A DNA stretch of 64,000 bases. Source: Pristionchus mayeri (lineage: Eukaryota > Nematoda > Chromadorea > Rhabditida > Neodiplogasteridae). Positions 1-12,891 of the stretch are shown here, piece by piece (the stretch's first letter is position 1; each line of letters opens with the position of its first letter). The stretch lies in contig BTRK01000003.1 in the NCBI GenBank assembly GCA_036245805.1, forward strand, positions 2,108,001 to 2,172,000. Direction: 5' to 3'. The translations under genes were made by a program, and so were the position numbers. Under the pieces are notes generated by a model. It made no database searches. It was given only the letters and a program-made list of their open reading frames with translations, and was not told the origin of the DNA.

Positions 1-104
1 CGCAATCCTTCCAGATTCAGGAAGGTAGGTCGGAAAAATATTGCGGAAGGGTGCAATTTTTGGTTATAATCCAACGGTAATTATCCGACATATCCCAAAC
101 TCAC

Positions 105-294
105 CCCGATTCGTTCCGCGGTGGCGTGGTGCTCATCTCGATGTCCGACCCGAGCATGCGTGTGATCGGAATCGCCTCCGACTTGAGGTTGTTGGCGTTG
201 CTCGCTGCGACTGCAGCAGCCATCTGCTGCAGGGCGACCTCCATCATGCCGTAAGCGGAAAGAATCTCAATCGGAGTCTTATTATACAATGTCT
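105..294 (-). CDS. partial gene: one internal exon, unrecognised
   Basis: A 190-nt minus-strand exon is bounded by an acceptor (CCATAG) at its upstream end and a GGG|GTGAGT donor at its downstream end. It is open in one frame and reads TLYNKTPIEILSAYG, then an Ala/Met/Gln-rich stretch, then an acidic and Ser/Thr/Pro-rich end. The codon choice (GCC, CTC, ATC) resembles the neighbouring genes. The gene would continue beyond the left edge of the window, and no upstream exon could be placed between 300 and 1000. I do not recognise the family. The call rests only on splice sites and composition, so it may be wrong. Confidence 0.35.
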
Positions 295-669
295 CTATGG
301 TTGCATAGTGAATGATTATCTGAAAACAAGAATGTTAAGCGGGAAAGCATGCTCGTTATCAAAGAAATCGTATTAATTCGGGAAGCAGGGAAAATAATTT
401 GAGAAATGGACGAATCATAAAGCTGCACGTATGCTGCAGTAGTGCGCAAAGAAGAGCTGTCTGATTGTAGGGAAGGATTGGACGACGATAAGTGGGGCCA
501 TAATTGCACAAGTCAAGATTATCTACGGTACGATTAGTGCACTACGAAATAAATGTGAGAACCATTTTGTATTAGCTATAACAATTGATCTTGGCAAATT
601 GCGAACGTCATTTAGCAACCATTCACGTAGAGAGTACGAGAATGGGAGGAACAGCGCGGCGTAGCCGCA

Positions 670-830
670 GCTCTTGCCATTACAAACACTCGAATCCGTA
701 GGTTATTGCTGCCAAGCTGCCAAGCAATAACCTACCGATTCGATCTAATCGACGGACATCCGTTTCTTGCACACCCTCATGTTATTCTTGCAACCTAACC
801 ACCAAGAAATAACTGAATGAATGAACACCA
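670..830 (-). repeat. dispersed repeat copy (pair of 55196-55310)
   Basis: Read on the minus strand, this stretch matches 55196-55310 over about 60 bases, including AAACGGATGTCCGTCGATT with few mismatches, plus weaker similarity around it. The copy ends in ACTGAATGAATGAAC, matching the (GAAT)n edge of the other copy. No coding capacity is seen. Confidence 0.6.
701..738. repeat. perfect hairpin
   Basis: The arms GTAGGTTATTGCT and AGCAATAACCTAC are exact reverse complements separated by a 12-nt spacer. The hairpin lies inside the dispersed repeat described at 670-830. Confidence 0.7.
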
Positions 831-3778
831 TCAGACAGATAGTGTGAGGTGTGAAAAGCTGCGAGCCCGTCAGATAGTCACGAACTGATGTTGCATCGCG
901 AATCGATGACAACCTCGCGCGCTTTCATGGACGAAAGTGAAAGCGAAAGTGACCGTCCTTATCTTCGAGGGACGAGGAGGAGGGATACGTAGTTGAGAGA
1001 GATAACGCTGCGCAGATCAATAAAACGTAGGAGCGTGCGTAATATGACGTCAGATTTGATCGTCTGAACGCCTTTGATGACCCTCGCCGTGCATGATGTG
1101 CCTTCAAAAGTTGCAGGGGCTCAGGAGAAAGCTGAATTATGTTTCAGATGATTTCGAGGCTTTGGAGTAAGGTTGGCCAAACGCATCCCCTCGCGTATTA
1201 CGAAATCCGGGAAGTAGGAAGGCCGGTCGAAACGCTGTCGGTTCACCAACCCCGGTGTGAGGAAGTATTTTTTCGAGAATGGAGCTTGTTGAGATTGTAT
1301 CAAATCAGTATTTCGAACAGCAGCATTGTCTTCGGGAAGTGCGCTTCATATCCATGATATTGCGATGCGATTTATGATGTTTTTCAGAAAAAGTTCGAAT
1401 CAGATGATATCAATCATCTGACGTGGAACACTATGAAGGGGCGTTTCGATGATGCTCATAATTATCATGCTTGATGCATACACTTCGTTTGACTGACGAA
1501 AGAGTCATTTTACGTGACTTATTGGGGCGAGAATATTGCTGGCCCTTGCAAAAAAATGTTTAATCGGTTCCAAAAGGTGCTAAATGAAGGCTCCTAGACA
1601 TGCATTCTCTCTTACTTCGTTGGACATCAAATGATCATTATGACAAGAGTGATCGTATGCTAGGATGAAAGTGAAAGCGTCAGAAAAGGGGAGGGAGTCT
1701 TATGACTCCGGTGGATGAGGTGATTGTTGCCGTGCGTCTCTTCCTCGTGCTTCTTCTCTATCGCATTGAGAAAAGTGCTCAATCTCTTCCTTCTTAACGT
1801 TATTCGGAAGGCCAGAGCATGTGATAGAGTGTGTATAACGAAGAGAATCAGACGAAATCTACCCCTGACCCTGCATCGACGGCCGAGATAAGGGGCTATC
1901 ACCTCTCAACCCCTTGCCTCCTCCCCCCACCTTCATCTCTGTGTCTCTCTATCTCTCTATCGCGGTCCTCCCATCGATATCTCCACTATCACTCGAGAGG
2001 AGAGATGGAGAGAGGGGGACCTCGTAATCACACCCGCGCTCATTCACACGTCAATCGAGTGGCGCCAAAATGTAGAAAAGAGGACCGAGACGCCGATATT
2101 GATTGGATCAGACTACAGGATGACGAGTCGGAACGGAGGAAGTGATATGCCACGAAACTAATTGTTTGCGCTCCTGAAATTTCATGGAATATTGGGCACT
2201 TTAAATAATATTAAAGGATAGTTGCGAGAATTCATCATGTGTAGCACAGGTGCTTGCTTCACCAATTCTAGTAGTAGCTCGGATGATCAATATGGTTGGC
2301 TATTATTTTACCATCCCTAGTGATCGGTCAAGAGCCAATCCTAGACAGTGAAATCCACGGACCGGAATTAACGGGGCTCGAAAAATTTTGGTTCGATGGT
2401 TTAGAGTCGGTCAAATTTTACAAATCATATACCAAAATTAAGAGCATCGAATTCTAAATGGGTTTGGGGGTCGCAGACACTTTTGCGAGGGGGTCTTATA
2501 CTCGGGTCCCCCGTAAAACCTGCCGGCTTTCCTGAAACGTAGATTCCTAGGATCAGTTAGATCTCTGATCCTAGGATCAGTTAATCAATTTTTTTTAGTT
2601 TAACATTTGATTTCTGTTTCAAGAGGTGGTGATCATCCGATCTCGAATCAATTAAGCAGCTAAGGGTGGAAGGAAATGATGGAACCATTTATAGTCGTCT
2701 CTGAGGAGTGACTCTATTACTTTCCCTCACTCTCTCTCGACTATTCCACCAATGGAAAGGGGGGGGGGGTGGAGACAACGACTCCGCACAGATTTTGTCA
2801 ACTATAAGACCAGCATAAGTCTGGCATATAAGTAGATACCATATCGCTCATCAACGAAGAGCTTATCAAAGCAAGGATAGTTAAGCAGAAAGTGCTTTGC
2901 ACTATCCAAGAACAACGAGAACAGTGCGCATTGATAAGATAGACAGGCAGAATGGGGGTGGCTGGAATCGCGGTAGTGCGCGCCCATTTTTTTGTATCTA
3001 TGCAGTACAACCTAGCGTGGCAACTGTTTTATTAATTTGTCGCTCGCGAGATGGTAGAACGAAATTGTCATTTTTGTTGTTACTGCATTTCGACTAGGTA
3101 AAACGTATTATTTTCTCATTTCAACGCTCTTGCAACATTATTTATTTTACCTCGTATGCCACGACACGAACATATATTTAAATTATGTCTATTCATAAGC
3201 GATACTAGAAAAAAATGCTTGGCGCACGCACGTCTTTTTGTCTATTTTTGGCATAGAATAGGATAATACTTGCTCGCACTTTTATTGTGATATGAACGCA
3301 GACTACATGCATGCCTATTTACACACGATGTTAGGATCACTATTACAATTGACGTTTGAGTGTCGTTGTAAAAAAATAGGTTAATAAGGCTACCAAGCGC
3401 GGAAATATTATCAAGAAGGAGCGAGTGTGGAAGCAAAAAATCTTAAGATCGGCAATAACCTCGCCCCATTGTCTCCACCCTCTCCCTCCTCCTCCTCCTC
3501 TTCCTCGTTATCATTCTGCTCACAGTCATCGACTCGATAACACGGAGCCGTGATGACGTGCCCCCCCCCCGCAATCTTTTTGCTTACTTGCTTGTTTCCT
3601 ATTTTGATAAGGACCAACACCGCGCCTCTCCTTTGTTCTCTCGATTTTGTGTGTGGCTAGCTTATCGATTGCTCATTGCTTGCCCGTTGTTGTTGTGCTC
3701 AATGTGTGTTATCTTCTCCATCAGGGGGTCATGCCTGATAGGATGTTGTTTATTTTGCTACATCAATTTCGACATTAA

Positions 3779-3938
3779 GTCGGATGAGAACAAAAACACG
3801 GACCCTTCTCGAAGGTTTTCCCAAAATCATTCCGTTTTTTTGAAAATCCTGGACAAACGTTTTTTTGTAAATCCTGGAAAAGAGTGCTTTTGTTGGTTCT
3901 CATCCGGTGGGTGTTCATCTGGCGGTTCCCATCCGACA
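3779..3938. repeat. short element with GTCGGATGAGAAC termini
   Basis: The left end reads GTCGGATGAGAACAAAAAC. An inverted copy, GGTTCTCATCCG, lies near 3894-3906, and an outer variant GTTCCCATCCGAC ends at 3938. The same terminal 13-mer bounds the roughly 90-bp hairpins at 53238, 56863 and elsewhere, but the interior here is different and contains two copies of AAATCCTGGA. It is probably a non-autonomous DNA transposon relative. Confidence 0.55.
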
Positions 3939-4079
3939 TATTCACTTTAATTTCGATTGAAGTAGTTGTTATTGATCACTAACCTTATCGCTTCATATTT
4001 TTGGCACTTTCCTAGATGCGTACCAAGCCCCGCCCCCTCTGTCCTCTTTTTCAATTATTTATTTGTATTATTAATTATG

Positions 4080-4091
4080 CAAATTGCAGTG
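4080..4091 (+). promoter_or_regulatory. candidate trans-splice acceptor, ABCG
   Basis: AAATTGCAG ends 2 nt before the ATG at 4092. This is the nematode acceptor consensus placed where a spliced leader would join. An in-frame upstream ATG at 4077 would add five residues but would be removed if this acceptor is used. Confidence 0.5.
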
Positions 4092-7000
4092 ATGAGCGAG
4101 TCGTTGTCGCTCAGCGAGGATGATCTGGCGCCGCTGTTGGACAGCGACGCGACTCTCGAGGAGGGAGCAGCAGAGGAGAGACGAGAGGAGGAGGAGAGGA
4201 GAGAGAGGCCGGAGGGAGAGGAGGAGGCGATGCTGCTCAGAAAGGTGTGAAGAACGCGATTTTATTAATTTTATTGGTGTTTCGAAGAACTGTTGTGGAT
4301 CTCATTGAAGTTTCTGAAATGTGTAGTAATTGTATTACTAGTGAATCACGAACTGTACTAGGAAACTATTTATGCTAAATAGCTGTGTGAATTTGCTGGG
4401 AAAATTGTCGGAATTTGCGCAGGTGGCCTCTCAGACGATCTCGCTGTTCGACATGCCGCATCGCTCCGTCTCCTCCACCGTGACCATGTGTCCCTCCATG
4501 CACTTCTCATGGCACAATGTGTCCGCCTACGTGAGTCGTCTGAGTGATCCTTCATCTTTAGTAATTATTTTATGATTGCTGAAATGTGTTTAAAGTGAAC
4601 TTGATGATCACGTCTGTTAAATATTGAAGTATTTCAATTGCTCTACGATTTGAAAATACCCTGAAAGCGTGATCACACTTGTATTTTTTTCGCCAAGCAT
4701 CCGTGTGTGCTAACGTTTCTAATTGTTCAATCCGAAACATGAGGTGCGCATGAAACGGGGATCAGACAAGTGTGTCCTAAAATTTGTACTTCTTTCAGTC
4801 ATCGGATTCTCGCCCGCCTTCTTCCATTCCTCTCGTTGATCGACTTTCGTCATCTTCTTGCATTCCCTCGACGACGCTGATTGACATCGAGAAGAAACCG
4901 GAACAGAAGTGGATACTCAACGAGGGTGGGTGGAGTACGGTAGTTTTTTATAAAATTGTGCGAAAAGTATTTCTTCCTGGTTGGTTTCAGAATTATCTCC
5001 TCTTCCAATGGGTTTGTGCGAATATAAACTGGCAGTGGTTGTCTCATGTCAGTTGTCAGTTGTTGCATTATCCATACCGTACCCTTGCAGTATTCGGCGT
5101 TGCTCAGCCGGGAGAGGTGCTGGCTATCATGGGCTCGAGCGGAGCGGGCAAGACAACCCTACTCAACATCCTCGCCCATCGAAACACGAAGGGAATCGAA
5201 GTGGAAGGAGCGATTAAGGTGAGCGAGTGCAGAGGGATACCGGAACTAGGTCGAATGAGAACTATGACTTCATGCCGCCTGTGGTATATCAAAGGCTATG
5301 CCATAGTTCTCGTCCGACATAGACAAAATGTTGATTATTTCGTCCATTTCTGTGATTAATTAAATTGGAACTTACAATAATATAGATTAGTAACGCGAAG
5401 TCAGCGATTATTGTATTTATTAAATTATTGCCACAAAAATTTTAGAAGAAATTTATGTTGCATCTTTTGCGTTTCAAGTGTACCGTAAACAGTGGAGCAA
5501 GCGCTTTTCGCAATCACAACAGGTTCTCTTTTTTTATTGGAACAAAAAAACATTAGAACTGGAATCTAGGTTGAGTACTGTTCCAGTAATGGAGTTTGAG
5601 CTGTTCTAGACCAGCAGATGCAATACTTTTCGCCTGCCTGTGTCAAAATTCATTACTTTCAATACTATTTTGCATCATCTCCTCAATTATTGTTTTTTCT
5701 TGTTAATCCCTTGATCTTTGATCTTTCCCTCCCCTTCTCCAGGTGAACGGACTGCGCGTCACGCGCGACTTCATGCAGAAGATCTCGGCGTACGTCGAGC
5801 AGGAGGACGCATTCATCGGATCGCTCACTGTCAGAGAACACCTCCGATTCGTGGTGAGTACTGTACTGTAGAATACGGTGGATCTACTGTATTACAGTAG
5901 GCCCCTTTAGATACGTGATGAGTACTTTAGAGTACGGTGGGTTGAATGGATTACGATAGGGCGCTTTCGATTCGTGGTATGTCCTGTAGAGTACGATGGT
6001 TCAAGTGGAGTACGGTCGAATCTTGCTTTTTATGGCGAACTTATAAGTACTGTAAATAAGAGAACAATGGCCGAGCACACTGACCTAACTCACGGAATTT
6101 TCGGATGTGTTGTAATCGAGACTGGTCGTTATTTGTTGACAAGGAATGCAAGATCTGATCGCAGTGCAAGAACTAGATATTTGTTAGCCGATGATTGGTG
6201 CACAAAATTTACTGGTATTGAGTATTTTAAGAAATTAATTTTCCCTTATGATTTTCGCTTAGCATACGGTCGTTCTCAACCAAAGCTTAAAGTTACCGGA
6301 CGAGGACGAAACCCTGATCTGACCCTGATCTCGTCGCGTGTACGGGAGAGTGTGCAAAAGTGAGAGAGCGCGGGATTACGATGATCATTTCCGGCTTTCC
6401 CTTGAGGCTATTATTGATTTTTAGCATTTTTGCATATTCATTCTCAACTTATTCACCCTTCGGCTATTCGATGGAGGACAAAAAATAGGGGGTCAATTCT
6501 GTCCTCGTCCGGTAACTTTAACGTTTTGTTAGGGAAATAACAGACAAGTGGGGAATATCTTTTCAAAAACTATAAAAACATCCTATTTCAGGCCTCCCTT
6601 CGCATGGGCAAGCGATACTCGCGGAAGGAGCAGGAGAAGCGGGTTGAGAGCGTCATGAAGGATGTGTGTGGGCGGAATTATCATTTTTAGAAAAATATAT
6701 GAGGTAAAGATATTGGTGCAGAAAGTAGGTATCAGATTTTCATGCATTCCTGAAACTACGGTGTGCGTGGGGATAAATGCACGGAATTGTTACCCACTCT
6801 GTCATCCAGAAATTCCGTTGTAAATTGCGTTAAGTAAGTTGCAAATTTAAATTAAGCTGGTGGAGAGTGTGATGAAGTATGTGAATGAAGTAGAGTTTTT
6901 AGTCAAGCCATGAAAGCACGAACAGATTGGTGCTGAACACATATCTCTATTCATGGGATGTGTGAAACTAAAAACGTTATTTTATTTTATGTTATTTGCC

Positions 7001-10000
7001 ATGTTATTATCTCGATATTTAAAAAAAATTAAACAATGAGCACACTTAACTTTTAGAAAGAAAATATTAATTCAAATTCTCATTTCCAGTTGGGACTGCT
7101 TCCCTCAGCGGATACGGTAATCAAGACCAAGTATCGATCGGGCCTCTCGGGTGGAGAGAAGAAGCGACTCGCTTTCGCTTCCGAGGTGTGTATTTTTTTT
7201 CGGAATGTTGACGTGTAATTTTTCTTAGAGAGCTTTATTCAGGCTTACCATCCATTTTATCCTTCTATGTTCAGATTCTGACCTCTCCTCCTCTGCTTCT
7301 GTGCGACGAGCCCACCTCCGGACTGGACGCCTTCCTCGCATTCCAAGTCGTGTCGGTAGGGTATATTTATATTTTATAATTTAAATTAAATTTTAAATTA
7401 AATCCGTGACTTTTAGGTTATACGATTTCATCTCATTCAGCTTTTAGTTTTCGTTTTGGACAAATTTTAATCCTGAAAAATTTGTCAGCGCACACCCGGT
7501 ACTGTCGTGTTGCATGCATGATATATCGGTCTTTGTGCCGTCACCTAGACAGTTATTCCACTTCAGTGTACACATAAAAATATCTTATTCAGGTACTTCG
7601 ATCGCTCGCCCGCAGCAAGGGCATGACCATCCTGCTCACCATCCACCAGCCATCCTCGCAAGTGTTCAAACTATTCGACAGGTTGGTGATGGGATTATCG
7701 ATTTATTGGTTGAATGTTCTGATCTATTCGGCGCTAGGTCGGAAGAGAACTAGATGCTAATTCCGCTTTGGATGCATTCTCATTAGACCTAGTGCCAATA
7801 TATTCAAATTCCATAGTAGGATGGGACTGGAAACCGTGAGCGCTCAATCAATATTTCACTGGAATGAGACTCTAAACAGTAAACAATCAATATTTCGCAG
7901 GATCTACCTGATGTCTGAGGGTCGCGTGGCGTTCAGTGGCACGCCCGCGCAGGCGAGAGAATGCTGGACGAGGTGGGCGAGAATCTCTCTGCATCTTATG
8001 ATGTCACTGGGAAGACAGGGCGAGATGCCACGTGAAATTGAGGAATCGGTTTCATTCCCAGTATGCATTGATGAATCACTGGGTTGAAGGAGCGAGACAA
8101 TGGTTGCAAGTTAAAGGAACAAATTTGAATTGTGAGAAGGCGGTTGCGTGTTTTAGAGGGCAGTGGTCTGGCAGTCATCTGGCAGTGGTCCGCGACTCGT
8201 GTGATGTCTTGATAAGCTCCTTAATAGCAAATTTTTCCTGATTGTGTAGAGAATTCACTGGCGTATGGTTTTGAATTAGAGGTCGGTATTTTGTCGTCTA
8301 GGTATTCTTTGTTAGAGTGCACTCCACAAGATGAACAATGGCTGCTGGTCCTGCGTGATCTAATAATATAACACTTATTGCCCAAATGCGCAAACGTTTC
8401 GATGAAAGCGCGTTATGAGTGCAAGGGTCTTTTATCTGTTTTGTGGGGAGATGGTTAATTAATTAATTAATTAATTAATTGCCGAATCATGCACCTTTAG
8501 GATGGGCCGTCCTCTGCCTCTCAACTTCAACCCCGCCGATCACTATATCAACACGCTGGCGATCACGAATGGGCCCGAGGAGAGCAGGCAGAGGAGGGAA
8601 GTCAAGGTGAGAGGATGGAGGGGGTACTGTAGGTGGAAAGTACTGTGGGGTGGTTTCGGAATACGGTAGGAACAGGAGTATAGGCTCAGAGGAGAAGTAA
8701 ACTCGTAATCCTCTTTGATCTCGCTCTGTAGAAGTGAGAAAGTCGGCATATGTGCGGTATGGAAGAACTATGTAGATACTGTAGTCGTAGGTCAAATAGA
8801 TTTCGCGCGACCATTTTTGCCGACATGTAAATTCCCGCTTGCCGACGTGCCTTTTGGCGTATGTTCCAGAAAACAATTCGCTTTCTCCGCTCACGGATTA
8901 ACTCATACTTTTTTGCCGACGTGGTTTTCCAACGCTTGCCTATATCATATTGTGTAAAATCACGAAGTATTTGACCTATGACTGTAGTCAGAAAATACTG
9001 TGGATTGAGGCATGCTGTGAGGGGAAATCAATATTTTACTCTTTAAGCGAATTACTGATTCATTCGCACTCTCGCCAGAGGGAAGGACGCTGCAGAGAGA
9101 AGCGAGGACTGGAGAAGTGAGGTGAGAGAAGGGAGAGGGGGATGCGGTGGGGATACGCTAGAATGAGGGTATTGTAGTGTATGAAGAATCGAAATATTTA
9201 ATTTGATTTTGTTAGTTTTAACTTCATCTTTCCTAGATCGATACAATCAAAACAGGAGGTTTGGCTTGTTACTTGTAATATTCTTGAAAAAGAACAGAAA
9301 TAGGAACTGACGCTAATTTGACATTTTTATAAAAATTGATTTCAAACCATTCTAATGTTGGAGGAAAGACAGCGAGATGGATGAGATGCGCAGCAGCGAG
9401 CAGGGAGCACTCAGGAGTCGGATGGGAGGAGAGGGGAAGGGAGAGAGCAGCGAGAGATACAAGAGCACGTGAGTGGACGGTAGCCAACCTGGAGGATACA
9501 ACCGTGCCCGTAAACGTTATTGTTTAGGATAAATTTGGCCAAAAAAGTGTTCAGACTCAAAAATTGGTCTTGTGTTTGTGGTGCCAGAAAGGTTCTGTAA
9601 CTATGAGATCTGAACGAAAACCAGAAATTGTTTCACCTGATCCGACACACAAATTTTAAATGAAAAAGTGCAGTCTCGATTTTTCTTCTATAGAGAATCT
9701 AGGAAGCTTACCGTTTCAGTAGTGTGACATCACGGCATTAGCTCATCTGGTGATAATAGTTTTTCGATCTCGCCCTCAAAAATTTTTATAACTATTTCAC
9801 GATCAGGCTGAGATGATTTAATTATTCGATCATACATTCAAAAAAAACCCTACATCAATCACGATGTGGGTTTCTGAGGAGAGTCATCCTCATTCTCTGC
9901 AGATGGTTCCAACAGCTGTGGTCGCTCACGTGGAGAGTCTACATGACGATCATCCGAGACCCGAGTCTGCTCAAGACCCAGATGGCAGAGGCTATCGTGA

Positions 10001-12891
10001 GTACTGTAGTATCGATTAGAGAACGGTAGCAAGATATCGATCTAGATTCGATAACATTTAGGTACAAACGTTTGGTACAAAAGTATCAAATTGGCATGAT
10101 TAACGGTAAATGGAAGGTTTTCGAAATGGCGTGGTCGGTTGTTTCTTGCTTCGACATTTGTGTAAAACATGAGGCTCACTCAGGAAGCAATGATTTGATC
10201 GGTTCTGTAGGAAATAATGAATATACTTTAAAGGGCAAAATCATAAGTCGTCATGTCCCTACAGTTCATGTGCTCCATGTGCAATTTATTATTTCGATAG
10301 GAGTGCCGGAAGTGGTCAAATTTCTTCTTCTTTCGAAAAAGAGCTTCTTGCAAAAAGGTAGAACTGATGTAAAACTGATCTTTGATCTCTATTCCTTCTG
10401 CAGATCATCGCGGTGCTGACTGGCATCATCTACCTCGGCACGCCGCTCACTCAGAAGACGGTAAGTACAATCACTATCTATTTTTACCTGCTAATAGAAA
10501 CTAAAATTTTCCGACCAAAATTAAGTAGATATCATTTCGTAATTCTTACTAAACAAAAAACCGAGGATTCATTAATCGTTTTGAAAGTCTAGGATTGACT
10601 TAGCATTCTTGCAGGATCTAACTGCCTTGGGATAAGGGGATTCATGTGGGCACTAGGTCGAATGAGATCTATGACGTCATGCCGCCTTTGACATTTCAAA
10701 GGCGGCATGACGTCATCGTTCTCATTCGACCAAGTGCCTTCATGTGTCCGTTTCTGATTTGAGGTGATGAATGTGAACGGCGCGATCTGGCAGAACATCA
10801 GCACGCAGGCATTCCTCTTCAACTTCTCCGCCATGCATGTCAGTAATATTTAAATTTTTAATATTTATTTATTTCGAAAGTATTGACAGAATTAGTAAGG
10901 GAGCAGCATGGTTTGCTAAGTGGAAATATTGTATTCGAGACTGGTAAAGAAAATTAGTTATTACCTGACTATTTCTAGTTGCATAGTTTCTAGATCTCAC
11001 CAGGGTGCATAGCCATACCGCTAATCACGTACTAGCCGCTGAGCAAGAATTTGAAATACTGATTGCTAATTTGGCATTTCTTCTTATTTTCAGTTCTTTC
11101 CTTCTAATAGAAATTTCGTGTCGAATGGAGTGATAATTCAATCTTTACCCTTCCAGGCAATAATCGCCGAGTTGCCGATCTTCTCCCGTGAGCACAACTC
11201 AAGTCTATATCGAGTGAGCGCCTACTTTCTGGCGAGGAACCTGGCTGAGGCGAGTGTTGCAGTACCTATTTTGGTTGATCTTTCAGTAGCCCTTCCTGTT
11301 CCGCATACTCTATTTATCGTAATTTTAATCATAATTCCTGTCGAGCAGACGCTATTTTTTTAATTATTTTCATTCCCTAACTTACACTAATGGTATCGAA
11401 ACAATCATCGAACAAGATACTCACTGAAACTGAAATAGTAGTGGTCGGAAAAATCCGCTAACAATTATTCTGGCACCATTTACAGGCCTTTGTTTTCAGA
11501 TGGTACCGTACACGCTGTACTCTTTGGTGTTCTCCTCGATTCTGTACTGGATGAGTGGAATGGTTCCGGACGCCTTCGCCTTCCTCATCTACGTCCTCGT
11601 TTCCGCCCTCATCATGCACGTCGCCATCAGCTGCGGTCAGTTTGCAATTCATAGGGTTAGGATTACGGTAGGTCATTGATTGATTACCGTAAGATCATGA
11701 GAAGATGGCAGAGTACTGTCGGTTGTCGATTAAATTCAGAATGATCAAGAGAAGAGTAAGATTGGGTTTCGGGAGAGAAGGTCTAGTATGAAAGAATTGG
11801 CCCGATGTGCATCAGTATTTCAGCAGTGATCATGCTAGGTAGAGTACTGTAAATCTATTCAATATTCTTCAGCCTACCTCGTCTCTTGCCTCTTCTCATC
11901 TCGCGCCGTCGCAGCTACCGTACTCCCGGTGTTTACCGTACCCGCGCTCGCCTTCTCCGGCTTCTACATCAATGCGGTACGGTAATCTAGATGTAAGATG
12001 ATAGAAGGGAAAAAATTCCCGAGACAACTCTATAGCAGAATGAATTTACAGAATAATGAATTATATGTTTTTTTCGTCTTCACCTCATCATCTATTGACC
12101 ACAGCAAAACAGATGGTTGATATCTTTATTTTGAGACCACAAACCAACTCTTGCAAATTTGTACCGACCTGATTCTCAAGAAATTATACAGTGTATGCGC
12201 TTTCACACTTTGACTGTGAGGGAGGAATGCTATTTTCGCCTATGACTTGCACTAGGGAATTTACTTAGATTTTTTACTATCCTCTGCACAAGTTTCAGAT
12301 GGTGCTGAAAATATAAAACGGCTTTTTGTTGAGAGGATCGCATTCTCTCATTGTAGTCCTCTCTGCCGGTGTACTTCCTTCCCCTCCGCTATCTCTCCTA
12401 CTTCTCGTACGCGTACGAGGCACTCGCGGCCAATCAATGGACCAGGATCGATTACATTCCCGGTGAGAGGGATGATCTATCATATTTATCGATTTGTGAT
12501 TCGGTGTAGTGTAGTTTTAAGACGATACTTTACTTGACTGGATTGAATATTATTGAAAAGAGAAGAGCTTCGTGCACTGGCTCAAATACCTGTCACCTGC
12601 TCAAATGAATGATGTGAAACTCGGATGTGCATGAAAATTTATGAAACAGATTGACTCGTGCTGCACACTTTATTAAGTGCTGACAATTTAGGATCTTTGT
12701 TCTTTACTCTACCCATTCCAGGCTGTTCCTCCAATTCCACCTCCTGCTACCACTCGGGCATGGAGGTGCTCGAGAAGCTCACCTTCCATCCCTCCAATCT
12801 CTACCCCAACATCGGCATCCTTGCAGCGATGGTGGTGGGAATCCGACTCATCGCCTTCGGAGTACTGTATGCGAAGAGTAGACGAATCTGA
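4092..12891 (+). CDS. ABCG (White-type) half transporter
   Basis: Exons: 4092-4244, 4423-4530, 4799-4925, 5091-5218, 5743-5853, 6592-6663, 7090-7185, 7275-7355, 7593-7681, 7901-7972, 8501-8606, then weaker linker exons 9081-9121 and 9364-9468, then 9903-9996, 10404-10460, 10764-10838, 11157-11249, 11500-11635, 11873-11976, 12357-12462, 12722-12891. All phases agree, giving about 707 residues. The nucleotide-binding domain comes first: Walker [10 protein letters not shown] at about 144, White-type [15 protein letters not shown], signature [14 protein letters not shown] at about 252, Walker [13 protein letters not shown] at about 268-280, H-loop His at about 310. The transmembrane half follows, with six hydrophobic segments predicted by family and a Cys-bearing extracellular stretch before the last helix. 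Such proteins dimerise and export lipids or small molecules; in flies White carries pigment precursors. The substrate here is unknown. An AG 2 nt before ATG suggests trans-splicing. Confidence 0.93.
5248..5320. repeat. diverged TGACGTCA-type hairpin MITE
   Basis: This is a decayed copy of the roughly 90-bp hairpin family inside an ABCG intron. The left arm has GGTCGAATGAGAACTATGAC and the right arm CATAGTTCTCGTCCGAC. The centre still shows GCCGCCTGTGGTATATCAAAGGC, with arms no longer fully matching. Confidence 0.7.
6291..6517 (+). mobile_element. 227-bp TTAA-flanked MITE, copy 1
   Basis: The element begins AGTTACCGGACGAGGAC and ends with the inverted GTCCTCGTCCGGTAACT. TTAA stands directly outside each end (6287-6290 and 6518-6521), which is the insertion signature of the piggyBac superfamily. 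It has no coding capacity. It lies in an ABCG intron. The copy at 24258-24484 has the same length and lies in opposite orientation. Confidence 0.88.
8455..8481. repeat. (TTAA)n microsatellite
   Basis: About six and a half units of TTAA/AATT lie 20 nt before the acceptor of the ABCG exon at 8501. Confidence 0.9.
10649..10738. repeat. hairpin MITE, TGACGTCA family
   Basis: A near-perfect 90-bp palindrome sits in an ABCG intron, 26 nt before the next exon. The arms are GCACTAGGTCGAATGAG, a short mismatch, then ATGACGTCATGCCGCCTTT, around a loop of about 8 nt, followed by the mirror. Each arm carries the CRE-like octamer TGACGTCA, itself a palindrome. Confidence 0.9.
11249..11499 (+). other. GC-AG intron of the ABCG gene
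   Basis: The exon ends CTGGCTGAG at 11249 and the intron begins GCGAGT instead of GT. The next exon starts at 11500 after TTTTCAG. The join gives ARNLAE followed by MVPYTLYSL, which keeps the frame and fits the transmembrane domain of the family. No in-frame GT donor nearby gives a sensible product. Confidence 0.7.

Larger units (their letters stand above)
295..4091. other. intergenic, no gene recognised
   Basis: This 3.8-kb stretch lies upstream of the ABCG gene. It holds a perfect 13-bp-arm hairpin (701-738), a dispersed repeat copy (about 670-830), a CT/GA-rich tract near 1900-2030, an 11-G run near 2760, a 10-C run near 3561 and a TIR element at 3779-3938. The short open frames here lack splice-site support and show no recognisable family. 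A short frame near 2830-2950 could be a decayed transposon piece, but this cannot be shown. Confidence 0.5.

Noticed and set aside
3558..3950. 130-codon frame with hydrophobic and Ser/Gly-rich parts
   Set aside because: It overlaps a C homopolymer and the inverted-repeat element at 3779-3938; no splice support.
4784..5359. 191-codon frame containing Walker A
   Set aside because: It reads through two introns of the ABCG gene; splicing at 4925/5091 gives a better family match.
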